From NCBI RefSeq assembly GCF_018687715.1, contig NC_056756.1:32641980-32705979 (forward strand): a DNA stretch of 64,000 bases. The letters run 5' to 3'. The stretch comes from Carya illinoinensis (lineage: Eukaryota > Streptophyta > Magnoliopsida > Fagales > Juglandaceae). Below the pieces are notes generated by a model. It did not search any database and was not told the DNA's origin. It saw nothing but the letters and a program-made list of their open reading frames with translations. Positions within the stretch are counted from its first letter, which is position 1, and each line of letters starts with the position of its first letter. This document shows, piece after piece, positions 1 through 10,693 of the stretch. The position numbers were made by a program, and so were the translations under genes.

Positions 1-898
1 TATGACCAGGTTTATTGCATTTATAACAAATTAAAGTGTCGTTTTTACCTGAATCTTTCTTGGAAAACTTTTTGAAAGATTTCCTCGGAGGAGTTCTATT
101 TTTCTTCAAGAACCTCTGAATTCTTCTTGTTATCATCGCAACTTCTTCATCTTTATCGTCATTGTCCTCATCTTCATCACTTTCACTTTCATGAGGAACA
201 GCTTTAAGTGCTAAGCTCTTCTTTGGTTTTCCTTCTTCTTCTCCTCTTTTCAATGTGTACTCATGGGTGATAAGTGACCCGATGAGTTCATTGACTTCGA
301 GCTTCTTGAGGTCTCTAGCTTCAAGAATCGCTGTAACTTTTGATTCCCAACGTTTTGGTAAAGAGTTGAGAATTTTTCTTACTATCTCCACCTTGGAATA
401 AACTTTGCCAAGAGCTGTCAAGCTGTTTATGATGTTAGTAAAACGAGTGTGCATACTAGAAATAGATTCATCATCATTCATCTTAAACATTTCATATTCA
501 TGAGTAAGAATATAAATTTTTGATTCCTTGACTTGCGAAGTTCCTTCATAGGTTACTTCCAAGTTATCCCAAATTTCCTTTGCCGTAGCGCAATTCATTA
601 TTCTATTAAACTCATTTCCATTAAGAGCATTATATAATAAATTCATAGCAGTTAAATTTAAAGTATAAAGTCTATCGTCTTCACGATCAAACTCTTCTTC
701 TTCCTTTTTGACCTTTACTCCACCAACCACTTTTGTTGGAATATAAGGTCCATTTACAATACATTTCCATATTTCTCTACCTTGAGCTTGAAGAAATATT
801 CTCATTCTAACTTTCCAGAATGAGTAATTATCTCCACAAAAGAGTGGAGGCCGACTACTAGATTGACCTTCACCAAATGAAGCTGCAATGTTAGCCAT
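1..898 (-). CDS. Copia gag (start of gag-pol), truncated by window edge
   Basis: This is the capsid part of a copia polyprotein, which packages element RNA into particles. I read the minus strand from the ATG at 898-896 and find no stop for 299 codons to base 1. The protein starts MANIAASFGEGQSSS. A DUF4219-like segment follows (DNYSFWKVRM near residue 25), then a UBN2-type helical region including AKEIWDNLEVTYEG near residue 120 and KILNSLPKRWESKV near residue 185. An acidic linker rich in D and E comes next, then a basic stretch. It ends in the first half of a CCHC knuckle (CYKCNKPGH). The frame is intact as far as visible. The protease, integrase and RT parts would lie outside the window. 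Confidence 0.88.
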   Translation of the reverse strand, partial: MANIAASFGEGQSSSRPPLFCGDNYSFWKVRMRIFLQAQGREIWKCIVNGPYIPTKVVGGVKVKKEEEEFDREDDRLYTLNLTAMNLLYNALNGNEFNRIMNCATAKEIWDNLEVTYEGTSQVKESKIYILTHEYEMFKMNDDESISSMHTRFTNIINSLTALGKVYSKVEIVRKILNSLPKRWESKVTAILEARDLKKLEVNELIGSLITHEYTLKRGEEEGKPKKSLALKAVPHESESDEDEDNDDKDEEVAMITRRIQRFLKKNRTPPRKSFKKFSKKDSGKNDTLICYKCNKPGH

Positions 899-943
899 AA
901 GATCTTAACTCAAAAGATAGTTAATCTTATAATAGAGCTCTTA

Positions 944-955
944 GCTCTGATACCA
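944..955 (-). other. Primer binding site (initiator tRNA-Met)
   Basis: Minus strand reads TGGTATCAGAGC, complementary to the 3' end of plant initiator tRNA-Met, two bases inside the LTR edge. This is the standard copia primer site and fixes both the strand and the inner LTR border. Confidence 0.92.
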
Positions 956-1544
956 ATTGTTGCCCAGATGACTAACACAAGAGGGGGGGTGAATTGAGTT
1001 GTATTAAAAAAATTAACAATTATAAATCAAATATATAATATAAAATATAAACAAAATATGAAATAACAATAAATATAAGGAGTAAGGGTAAGAGAGAAGC
1101 AAACTCAGTATGTTAACGAGGTTCGGCCCCACTGCCTACGTCCTCGCCTCAAGCTACCCCTTGAGGATTCCCAAATTCACTATTCAACCTCCTTCAGGTG
1201 GAGATAGAAACCTATTACACCTTTGAACAACACCGCTACAAAGGATCCGTGTAGAACACCCTCTACACTTGCAATCACCTTACACGTGGTGATTCAACTA
1301 TTCCCTGTGTAGAATACTTTCTACACACACAAGGGTTATACACACCCTTTTTCTGATACAAAAGCTGATAGTGGGTAGGTTATCAGAAAACACTCCTCAA
1401 CGAGTGAAATAAAAACAATACAGCGCAAGCTATATCTCTCAAAATGAACAAGGATTAAGGCTCAATGTTTAGAGAAGAGAGAATGAAAGCTTTGAATGAA
1501 TGTTGTATGCTCTTGGTGTTGTGAATGTGAAGCTCTCAAATGAT

Positions 1545-1554
1545 CTATTTATAG
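1545..1554 (-). promoter_or_regulatory. LTR promoter TATA box
   Basis: Minus strand reads CTATAAATAG, a consensus plant TATA box inside the LTR. Transcription would start about 30 bases downstream, near 1515-1520, giving an RNA with a 5' end in R. No other copy of this motif lies in the LTR in this orientation. Confidence 0.72.
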
Positions 1555-1593
1555 GCATATGAGACTTCATATTCAAATTTAAAAAGATTCACA

Positions 1594-1780
1594 TGTCAAA
1601 GACAACATCATTCACTTTTTCAAAAAATTCAAATAAAAGGTTCTTCTTTTTCAATTGTCAAAGACAACATCATTCACTTTTTCAAAGAATTCAAATAAAA
1701 GGTTCTTCTTTCTCAATTGTCAAAGACAACATCATTCACTTTTTCAAAAAAATCAAACCTAATCTTTTACTTTTGGCATA
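1594..1780 (-). repeat. 62-bp tandem repeat in LTR U3
   Basis: The unit beginning tgtcaaagacaacatcattc starts at 1594, 1656 and 1718, an exact 62-bp period; two copies are nearly perfect and the third decays. A related motif (tcaaacctaatcttttactt) recurs near 1755 and 1813, and 'gacaatcaatcatcttt' near 1905 and 1972. The array lies upstream of the TATA box, where retroelement enhancers usually sit. The apparent reading frame across it (1593-1973, +) is an artefact of the repeats. Confidence 0.85.
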
Positions 1781-2529
1781 TGACAAAATGAGCACACTTT
1801 CATTTTCAAAAAATTCAAACCTAATCTTTTACTTTTTGTATAAGTCTAAAAAAGCATCAATCACTTTTGAAAATATTCAAATAAAACATGCACATGTGAA
1901 AGATGACAATCAATCATCTTTAATATTTTCAAAGTTCAACCCTTTAATCAAGGCATGCACATGCAAAAGATGACAATCAATCATCTTTCAAAATTTTCAA
2001 ATTTAATTTTCAAAAATATTCATGCACATGTGGAAAATGTATTTTAATGCTTTATGATAAAATATTAATTTTGAGCATTAATCCTAATTTCGAATTTTGA
2101 AGAGATTTACAACATTACTCTATAATTTTAATGTGAACTTGTTCCCTTCTTGCTCATGCTTGTTTCCTTGATGTGCTTGACTCCATTGTGTAGACAACTT
2201 GAGCTTGAGACTTCTTTATTCTTTGAATTCATTTGTTATCATCAAAATCCATGTGTAGATTTATAATCACATGAAACTTGAAATCTTGAGTTCAACAGAC
2301 TCTTTTTTTCCTTTCGACTTGTTGTGTTGTTTTTTACACATCAAAATATATCATCGACAATTCATGTGGCGTGAATCATTTCTGGTTAACTCTTAAGTAA
2401 TTTGAGACATGATTGCGAACTCATGGGGCTCTCCAAAAACATCATGTGTTAAGTGTAGTGTTATGGCAATTAATTTTATTTGCTATTGTTATATGTGATC
2501 TGACCTCTTTTGTGTCTTTGTGACATTGA

Positions 2530-3062
2530 CCGTGTTAAATGAGTAGAAGATTCTGGAATGCTGAAGTTAAAAGCCTAAGTTGGTGATCACGTGTTCTGCA
2601 CGTGACTCGTAAGCAGCATCAAGAGGAGTTAAACTTCAGCCGCAGGATCTGTACACGTGGAGCCATCTGTGCCACCATATATATGTATCGCTATGGGTCT
2701 TTCAGATAACCTAATCTTCATTTTGGTTTTTCAGCCGATTGAGTGAGAGCGTCTTCGAGAGAGAGAGCAGTGAGGGAAACTAGGGTTTTCACTGTTGTGA
2801 AGGAAATCTGTGTGATTCTTACAGTGAGATGAGAGATTTGTAAATCTTTGAGTGTTTCTGAGGCTTCTCTATGAAGGACATTGCTTATCAATAAAGATCT
2901 GAGGCCATTCCTGCCGTGGACGTAGACCATTAGGGTCGAACCACGTAAATCGCTTGTGTTGTTCTTTTCTTGCTTATTTCTTGTTTATTTTCTGTCATTT
3001 CTGTTATTCTTTGATTATTGATCTTGCTACGGTTTAGTTTCTTGTTAATATTGTTCTGTTAC
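2530..3062 (+). repeat. Probable copia LTR remnant (solo or decayed)
   Basis: A TATA-like run at 2677-2686 (atatatatgt) is followed by a purine-rich leader and then gtcgaaccacgtaaatcgct at about 2934, then a T-rich stretch. A conserved 'cgaaccacgtaaat' block near the end of the leader is common in Tnt1/Tork-type LTRs. I see no PBS or coding sequence after it and the borders are guesses. The 70-aa frame on the minus strand here (2718-2930) has no recognisable domain. This could also be an untranslated exon of an unknown gene. Confidence 0.35.
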
Positions 3063-4833
3063 AATCTGAAAATATTCTTAATATCTGTTATCTGTTAGGT
3101 TGAATATTTTGTTAGACTGAATCTGTTAGTAGTCCGAATCTATATATAACATGATATTGCTGATTAGGTCTAATCTGTTATTAGTGTTGAATCTGTTTGG
3201 TTCATGTACGTGAATATATTCTTGTTAAATCTTGCTTAATATCTTTATTTGAACTCTGTTTTTGGATTAGAATAAAGATAATTTCTAACATTAAGTTTTG
3301 CATAAATAGACCGAGTACTAGTTGTAAAGATCGAGATCACCGAAAAATCTTATATTGTGCTCTGTGTGATTCTTACATAAAATCTTATAAAAATAAGTTT
3401 ACGTGTTAATGCAATTATACGATATGTTAGGTTATAAAATATTTTTTATTAAAATAGATGTAACATAATATTTAAGCTACATCAATAGATAAATTTTATT
3501 TTATAAAATTATTATAAAGACCAGGCATAAGTAGGAGGGAATTAAGGTAGAGTCTGCCTGCCCAGGACATGCAGGAAAGTAGCTCTAAAAACTAACACGG
3601 TTTCTATTCAGTAAAAGACATGCACGTCTTTTAGGAATGGTAGATAACAATTAATGACGACTATATTATTAGATTCACTTCAGACGACAGGGATCTACAG
3701 CCACAAGTAGACAAGATCATGGAAAGGAAGACCATGCCAGCACGAGATGGGTCCGATAAGGTCAATTATTATTATTTTTATATTTTTTTAAAAAAATTAA
3801 TAATATTATTGAAAAATACTTTCTTAATTATAATGAGAGTAGTTTTTTGCTGTAAAGGAATCGAGGAGTCGTGTCCAAGAAGTCTCTTGGCTCTGTCAAG
3901 GAAAACCTTTTTTAGTTGGATGCATTCCTTCCTTCTTGTACGTTTCCGGACTGTGCTGATCTCCCTCGCCCATGCTTATACTTTTATCTTTAGCAAGGAT
4001 TGAGATTCCCGTCGTTTGGAATCCCTATAATTCGAACAGAAATCAAAGCAGTCTGTAAGCCTTTCTGTGTTACAATGTTATTCATGAATAACGTGAAATT
4101 TAATATTAAATACAGTGAAATTTACGTGTTATATCCATTTTTTCTCAAAATTATAAGGGACGTTTAAATACAAAAATTGTAGGTAATTCAAATCTTACTC
4201 ATATTTTGTTAGGAGCCATGAGAAGAAAAAGTAAAACAAAAATAAAATTAATTATATTTACATGATTCGGCAACGTACTTACGTTTATAGACTTGTAGAA
4301 GATATTATTTTCTTGAAAGTCGAATACACTGTATAGCAATACATATAAGTAGTAGTAGGAAAAGTACAATATATATGTGGCAAAACCCTAGTTAGAGTTT
4401 TTAATAACGAATAAATCCTAATTAAAGGTCCGATCAGACTAGTTTAAGAGTTAAAACTGGGTCAAAGATTTTTCTCTGGGGGCTTCGCCCTTAAACCTCC
4501 ACGGGGCTAGTCTATGTTCACTGCAGTTTGGGTCTAAGCCCAAGTCTGTGCTCCATGATCCAAGCCTAATTGAAAATCTATTAAAAAGAAATGCATCGAA
4601 ATCTTGTCAGGCCAAGTCATCACATCGGAGCGCCACAAATAAAACCAGACCCAACACAAAAAGTCCAACATATTCTTCAATTAGTAGTTTTATGGTGTTT
4701 CCACTTAATGCTCAATTCCTTTTCATTGAACTCGCTAGAAATTAGAAGAGGTCTACATATGGATAATCTTTTTTTCGTATATATATTGTTTGGAATGGGA
4801 TGTCTCTTAGATTGGTGAAAAAATGATAAAGAA
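3063..4833. other. Intergenic DNA, no gene seen
   Basis: AT-rich sequence with T-rich runs. One GC-richer scrap at 4475-4515 (gggggcttcgcccttaaacc) looks like relic repeat DNA. The short open frames here have no recognisable domain and no splice logic joins them. The 232 bases at 2298-2529 are equally empty. Confidence 0.6.
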
Positions 4834-4986
4834 AGCCTTACATCACACGTCTCCACCTAATCAATATGTGATTTATCATTTTTGTTATTCTATTTAAATA
4901 CACACATATTTAAGGATCAGGATGAAATGAGTAAAAATGACAAATTATATGTTGATTAGGTGAAAGTGTGTAGTGCAAGACTTCCA
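4834..4986. repeat. Foldback (inverted repeat) element, about 150 bp
   Basis: The left arm from about 4834 (gccttacatcacac..., then ccacctaatcaatatgtgat) is the inverted copy of the right arm ending about 4986 (atatgttgattagg, then gtagtgcaag). The arms are about 65 bases each around a short centre (tacacacat). Such near-complete palindromes are typical of foldback MITEs. I could not fix a target duplication. Confidence 0.7.
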
Positions 4987-6469
4987 TCAGTTCCATGTAG
5001 AATTTCTCAATTCCGATTTCGTTCTTGTATTACAGCTTTGTGGCCTTTGGCCTTCTTCACAACTTTGTTACCGCAAGAATTGTTCATAGTTTATGATTGT
5101 ATATATAAAACATAAACGCACGTCATCATCGATTCACATATCAAAGTAGACTGATGAAGAGAGGTTTAGGATTACCACTTATAATGTATGATTTGGAGAG
5201 GGATGAGAGAGTATAAGGACGAGGGATGAGTGATGAGCGTTTGATGAGTATTTAATATTATTTAAAGATTTTTTAAAATAATTATCAATATTATTAGATT
5301 CAATTTATCTGTCTATTTTTTTTAAAAAAATTTCTAAACCTTTGAATAAAAATCTAAATCTTGATAAAAAGGACAGATGAATTGGTCTAGAATGAGTTAT
5401 AAATTCGAATTTTAAATTGGTTGGGCTAGATTGGGTTGGGCTGGGTTTTGTTAGATTATTATTACTTACAATCATTTATATTGGGCCATGATGTGAATGT
5501 TGTTGACTTTCAAGGGCCTTGTTGTTTAGTTGGGATTCTCGAGAGCACTTCTTAAAATTCTCCTGCCTGCCACGTAAAATTTTTATAATCATAGATTCAT
5601 ACTCCAAATCCATTTCCAAATCATCAGGCATTAAATAAGCGGGTAAGTACATGATATTTAGGGTTACAAGAGTCAAGTTGGAGAGTATCCTCATTCGATT
5701 ATGTAAATCCAAAACAATGAGAAGTTTAGTTGATAGAGTCTAGAAATATGATACTGGATTATGAAAATATAAAAGAAGATGATTTATAGTTATAGTAAAT
5801 TAGTGTTATTGGTCATGTTTGATTTTTACTATAGCCAGATCAAATTGAATCAAAAATATTTTCTTAACTCTAAACACTCTCTTTTCCTCGATTTTTCCCA
5901 CCACTCAATTGCTCTTTTTTCCTTTCTTCTTCCCGCGTGTTCTTCCTCTCCATTTTCTTTTTACCAAAACTCCTCTTCTGCTAGGGTTTCATTTCCTTTC
6001 TTCCTCTCTTATGTTCTTTATTACTTTATTCCTCCGGCGTGTTCTTGCCTTTTCTCCCATCATTGAAGTCCTGGAGGTGCTCTAAAATTATAAATATTGA
6101 CAACATTTTCCAATATATTACTAGTTTTGTAGTTAAAAACTCTCTTAAGTTGTCTGACCATAACACAAGGACCCAAATGACCTCCCCTCCAAAATCCCAG
6201 CTCTCTATCTATCTCTGTCTCTTCGTTTTGTCCATGACAATTGATTCCACTTAAACTCAAAATCCATGACTTCTCTAATTCTCGCAAAATCTGAGAATCT
6301 ATAGGATTCTCCATCCTTTTCCTTATTTTCCTTGCATATGACTGAATGTGACGTCTTAGTCACTCGATGGTCACAACTCTTGTAGCCACTTTTGGTGTAG
6401 GTTGGACACCTGTGGTTCCTGTGTTTCGAGGTGGGTTTGGTTGTACCTTCCCATCATGGAGAATTCAGG
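4987..6469. other. Intergenic DNA, no gene seen
   Basis: AT-rich with pyrimidine-rich stretches at 5870-6060. Several overlapping open frames at 5779-6314 sit in this biased sequence and show no domain, so I do not call them. Confidence 0.5.
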
Positions 6470-7195
6470 GTTTGATGGAGCTAGGGCTTTTCGTTCTTTA
6501 TCGTGGTTAGGAGGAAGTTCGGTCCAATCTAATTCAGTACTAGGAGGTTTTGTAGACCGGATCGGACTTATTCAGTTAAAAGTTTTCTTACCCTGGATCG
6601 AACCGAACTCCCAAAAGACCAAGCCGGGCCGGTCTATATATTATAGTTATACATTAAAAAATATAATAATATATTCATACTAAATATATATAGTTATACT
6701 TATAGTGATTTAGTTATTAACTTATTGTGATTAGTATATCTATATATATTATAATAGTATTATACTTATTAATATAGCAGCTATATATTAGTAATATTAG
6801 TTATTGTGAATAAGTGATTTAATATAACTATTTAAGTATTAATTATAGTGATTAGTATAGCTATATAAATTATATAATAGTATATTAGTATTAATAGTAG
6901 ACTATTAGTATATATAGCTATATATTAATACTAGTTATAGAAATTTAGTATAACCATATTAGTATAAGTATAACTATAGTCTATATTAGACTATTAGTAT
7001 TTTTTTTATACTATATATAACTATATAATTAATTATATACAACTATTATATAAATAATATATATAAATAATAATTTTTTTAAAATTTCCATGCGATCCGA
7101 TCCGAGGTGAAAAATTCCTGAACCAGGATGGGATCGAATGAGGTCGGTCCCTTAAAATTGGACCGGACTGGACCAGCCGATTTTCAACCCTAATC
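6470..7195. repeat. Possible hAT-type non-autonomous element with AT-rich core
   Basis: Both flanks carry the 'ggaccgg/ccggtcc' sequence style: ggtccaatctaattcagtac and gaccggatcggac on the left, and ggatgggatcgaatgaggtc, then ggaccggactggaccagc on the right. The right end reads ttttcaaccctaat, the inverse of the 'agggttgaaaatcgg' start seen in some hAT-related MITEs. The flanks are only partly inverted copies and I cannot define a target duplication. Between them is the AT-rich array described separately. Confidence 0.4.
6640..7085. repeat. AT-rich low-complexity array
   Basis: About 450 bases built of permuted units such as gattagtatagctatat and tattagtataactata, with almost no G or C. It is irregular rather than a clean satellite. 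It probably grew inside the flanking element. Confidence 0.75.
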
Positions 7196-7879
7196 GCGGT
7201 TGATCATGTACGTTGTGTCCGGAGCTCTTACGGGCTTCTTCGCTGTTGGTGATTTGATTTTGTAAATTTTTCATTTGGCAGAAACTGAGATATTTATACT
7301 TGTGGGATTTGACTGAAATTGTAAATCAGGATGTGGGCTTGAATGTTTTTTATGCTTCAATGTATACGCAAACATTGATGTTATTGTTCGTTGAGATTTC
7401 GTCGTTTTTCTTCTGTTGTAAGGTTGGGCATATTGTTGTGTAGTTTTCAGTCTTTATCTCGGTTGTTTATGAATTTAGATTCTTCTGGTGAAATTTACAA
7501 TTAATGAAGAAGAAAGAAAACCCATATTTCATTGTAGCTCTTAATTTAGAAAAAAAAAATAGTAAAAATAATTTTGAAAAAATATTATTATTAAATTAAT
7601 AATATTTTATTATTATTTTAACTAATAGATGTATAATCTAACGTGGGAATATGTTTTTAATGAAATAGCCAAATGTTAAATCATATGTTATTATGCAAAT
7701 TTTAGATTTGCATTTATATAATCTAACGAGGATACTCTTATTCATTTAGTTTTTATTCTAATACAAGTGACTTTTCATAGAGTTGCATTTTATATTTACG
7801 AACATGTTGTTTAATATTAGCGAATTTGAAGTTGTTCATAAGTTGATTCATCTAAATAAAATAGATTATTTCTATTAGA

Positions 7880-8085
7880 AAAATTCTACTCATCATCCTC
7901 ATACCATACACTATACATAATTTTTTAATTTTTAATTTTTTGTCTCTTACCAAATATATAGTGTATGGATAATAAATTGAAGAACTCAATTAGTTTATAA
8001 AGAATAATATAAAAAAAATATTTAATTTTTTTTTTTTTGTAAATTATGGTGCGTGGTGTGTGAGGATGATAAGTAACAAAACTCT
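7880..8085. repeat. MITE with about 25-bp inverted ends
   Basis: Left end attctactcatcatcctcat (7884) matches the inverse of the right end gaggatgataagtaacaaaa (about 8062-8081). The interior is AT-rich and the length about 205 bp. The target duplication is not clear. The 73-aa frame on the minus strand (7925-8146) is a product of this sequence. Confidence 0.65.
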
Positions 8086-8651
8086 TTATATTATATCTCA
8101 ACTTTTTTACCAATATATTTATAAAGTTTATATATAGATATGTCAATAATTATATATATTATAATTATTCAATTAATATGTTTAGCATTAGGAACATGAT
8201 TTCCTCTAATATCTATAAATATGTAAATGTTTTCATTATAAAAATGGAGATTATACTATAAAGATAATAAATATGAAATTAGTGAAACTTATACAAGTCG
8301 ACTCGAGTTTTATACAATTTTTATCGTTTGATAATTGGTCATAATTTTATATTTACAAACGGTTCATTTAATAAACGAATCGATTTGTATTCAATTTTGA
8401 TCGAGTGGATCGTGTGACAGGTTGAATAGTCTTATTTATTAATTGAGAAAAGCCCAAACATTTTCTCTCTCCCTATGTTTTCCATCAAAATCATGTTATG
8501 TCAATAGTGGTTGCATTTATAATCTTTTGATACTATTTTATATAAGTACTTATATAAAAATAATTAAAATATTAATTCATTTAGGCAAAAATAGATTCTT
8601 GGGATCGTCGTTGGGCCTTGACTTGTGTGTGTAAAATTAATTTTCAATGGT

Positions 8652-8870
8652 ACTGTTTGGCCATCAAGATTTCTCATCTCAAATATAAAATTCTCATCTT
8701 ATTATTACAACTTTTTCAAATTTTCATACATAATATAATAAACAATTTAACTTTTTCTTAACTTTTTCAAATCTCAAAATAATAATAATAATATTAAAAT
8801 ATAATATTTTAATATTTAATCTTAAAATTCAAAATTCTCATATGAGAAATCTCAATAGCCAATCAAAATA
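8652..8870. repeat. AT-rich MITE family B, copy 1
   Basis: Inverted ends: tttggccatcaagatttctc at the left and gagaaatctcaatagccaat at the right. The body has 'ttcaaattttcatacataat', 'aataataataat' and 'aatattttaat'. Related copies are at 39355, 42034 and 51718, so this is a dispersed family. The run at 39535-39690 is similar in composition and may be another. Confidence 0.72.
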
Positions 8871-9789
8871 AAGATAATGTTATGAATGCATATATGAATT
8901 TGCTGGATGACTAAATAAATTCCACCTCTTAAAATTCTAGCACATTCCTGTATTAACTCTAGGAACATCAAAATTCAAGAAGGTATCTTGTTAATTCATG
9001 TATCACCCTTTCATCTTCCTTATCATCCCATGCCTATAAAATGGAGTTTTGAAAATCATTTGTACAATACAAAAATTTCAAAATGAATGATATTAAGCTC
9101 ATAAAGAGTTAAGTCTACGTTGCAATATTTCAATTCTCTTGCTACACCTCTTTAGTTTTACAACAGATAAATCCAATTATTACCAAACACAATCATCACT
9201 TTAGCCAAAGAAAGGCTTGATCGCACCTCTTTGTAACTCTCTCGCCTATCATGGTTTCTTCCCCACTTCCCCGAACACCAAACTTGGCATCCCTCCCAGA
9301 CCCTTCGTCATTCTTGGCTGCTCCCTCCTACTCCCCTACTTTCCTCTATTCTCTCTTGTTTCTTTGTTTTTTTTCTTTTCTCTCCTTATCTTCTCAACCA
9401 TCCTATTTTGGGTCATGGATGTTCTACCTTCCAATACTCCACCCCCTACACCTCCATCATCAACAAAACTTATGTGATCCGATCTATATATATCCAAAGC
9501 CACTTGAAGAATCCGTTCCCAATTATGCTTGGGGCTCACATGCCTCATTGTGAGGCGTGTGAGTCACATGAGCCATTGTTGATGGCTTTTTGAACTATTT
9601 TCACACCATGACCTTTTTTCTCCTCCCAATTAATTTAGTTTTTCTTTTTCAAGTTTTAGTTGTCTTTTAGGGACTTTGGAGCCTAAATTTGCGCCGTTCA
9701 ATCCCAACACCACCACACTTGCCACTTCAAGAGGTTCCTGATGTCTCGTCCAATTCTTCCATGTTTGAGATTACGGAAGAAAATATAAC
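8871..9789. other. Intergenic DNA; pyrimidine-rich open frames, no gene called
   Basis: A C/T-rich block at 9217-9600 gives overlapping frames of 61 to 100 codons on both strands, the longest at 9251-9553 (+). None shows a recognisable domain. A small hairpin (atgcctcattgtgaggcgt) lies at about 9540. Confidence 0.5.
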
Positions 9790-10230
9790 TTATAATTTTA
9801 GGGCTTATAGCATATGACTTATATACTAAGTTCTACTATTAAAATGTTATTTACTGTTTGATAACTATATATTTAAAACCTTTCAAACATATTACGTTTG
9901 TTTGTAAACAAATTTAAAAAATACTTTTTGAAGTAGAAATGTCGATTATTTGAATTTTTAATGATTATGTCCAAATCTTTGAAAGTTTAAAATTGTAATT
10001 ATCTTAAAGTTATATTGACATTTTCGTCCATTAATAGTCTTTTTAAATTTCGAATTACGTTTCGTGTTATCCGTAAAAGTATGTTTGAAAAAAAGTACTT
10101 TTTAAGTTATTTGAGATTAAAAGTACTTTAATATGTAATATCTAAATAACATAATTTTTTCATTAAATAACTTTTAAGATAATTTAAGCACTTTCTAAAA
10201 CTCATATTACAATTCCAAACGGATCATCCA
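9790..10230 (-). repeat. Dispersed repeat family C, copy 1
   Basis: The inverse of this block aligns with 38795-39290. Both have, in order, a 'gtttgg' start, 'gtgcttaaattatcttaaaa' or a close variant, 'aaaaagtacttttt'-like runs, 'caaacagtaaataac' and an end with 'ataagccctaa' or 'ataagccttaa'. Length is about 440-495 bp with no coding capacity. It may be an old non-autonomous DNA transposon of hAT type (inference). Confidence 0.6.
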
Positions 10231-10360
10231 TCTTACCAAATCTACATTTTGACTACTGCCTGTGGAGTGAGAGTTTCGTAATTGGATTGTGCAAAAAATA
10301 CCAAAGTGGTGACTATTTCTTGGCGTCATATTAGGAAATATAGAATTGGCTTAACTTGTT

Positions 10361-10574
10361 GGAAAATGCTTGGGCCATCAAGAAAGGTGACCCAGAAATG
10401 ATCGGTACTTTTTTTTTTTTATTACTTAATAGTTAAATAAGTGTTTTTTTAATAAGTTTGTGATTTCTTTTAAATTGTTTACAAGGGTTTAAAAAATGTT
10501 CCAAACAAAAAAAGTATAATTTGTACTATCAATACAATGCAAAGGTCACCTTTCTCGATGACCCTAGTTTATCC
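10361..10574. mobile_element. Mutator-like MITE with 9-bp target duplication
   Basis: The ends are inverted over about 33 bases: the left contains gggccatcaagaaaggtgac (10372) and the right is its inverse, ggtcacctttctcgatgacc (10544). The element is flanked by perfect 9-bp copies taacttgtt at 10352-10360 and 10575-10583. The 9-bp duplication and long inverted ends are the pattern of Mutator-like elements. Its 214 bp have no coding capacity. Confidence 0.8.
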
Positions 10575-10693
10575 TAACTTGTTCGAAGTACTTGTTGGAA
10601 TTCTTCACCCACAATGTTTGCACTACCTTTTTTATTCTAATCAAGCACGCTTAACATTGAATATAATTATAAGAAATATATAATGTCTCGAGG

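Larger units (their letters stand above)
1..2297 (-). mobile_element. Ty1/copia LTR retrotransposon, 5' part only (LTR, PBS, gag)
   Basis: On the minus strand the order is LTR (2297-958), a primer binding site (955-944), a short leader, then a gag frame open to the window edge. Pol and the second LTR lie beyond base 1. A gag of the DUF4219/UBN2 kind with a CCHC knuckle, together with a long LTR, is usual for copia elements of the Sirevirus or Tork groups; the lineage is inference because pol is not visible. The open frame and clean LTR ends suggest a fairly recent insertion. Confidence 0.88.
958..2297 (-). repeat. 5' LTR of the copia element (1340 bp)
   Basis: The ends are TGTTG at 958 and CAACA at 2297, an inverted TG..CA terminus, with the PBS two bases beyond the inner edge. 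The U3 part holds tandem repeats (1594-1930), followed in transcription order by a TATA box at 1554-1545. The R/U5 part (958 to about 1520) lies between the TATA box and the PBS. The partner LTR is outside the window, so the target duplication cannot be checked; the five bases past the outer end are gactc. Confidence 0.82.

Noticed and set aside
1593..1973. 126-codon frame on the plus strand
   Set aside because: It is composed of the 62-bp LTR tandem repeats and is antisense to the element.
2718..2930. 70-codon minus-strand frame
   Set aside because: It lies in the probable LTR leader, on the opposite strand to its TATA-like signal, with no domain.
9217..9593. Overlapping frames of 61-100 codons, possible secreted or membrane protein
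   Set aside because: Pyrimidine-rich sequence gives hydrophobic text in several frames at once; no domain, no splice logic and no clear start context.
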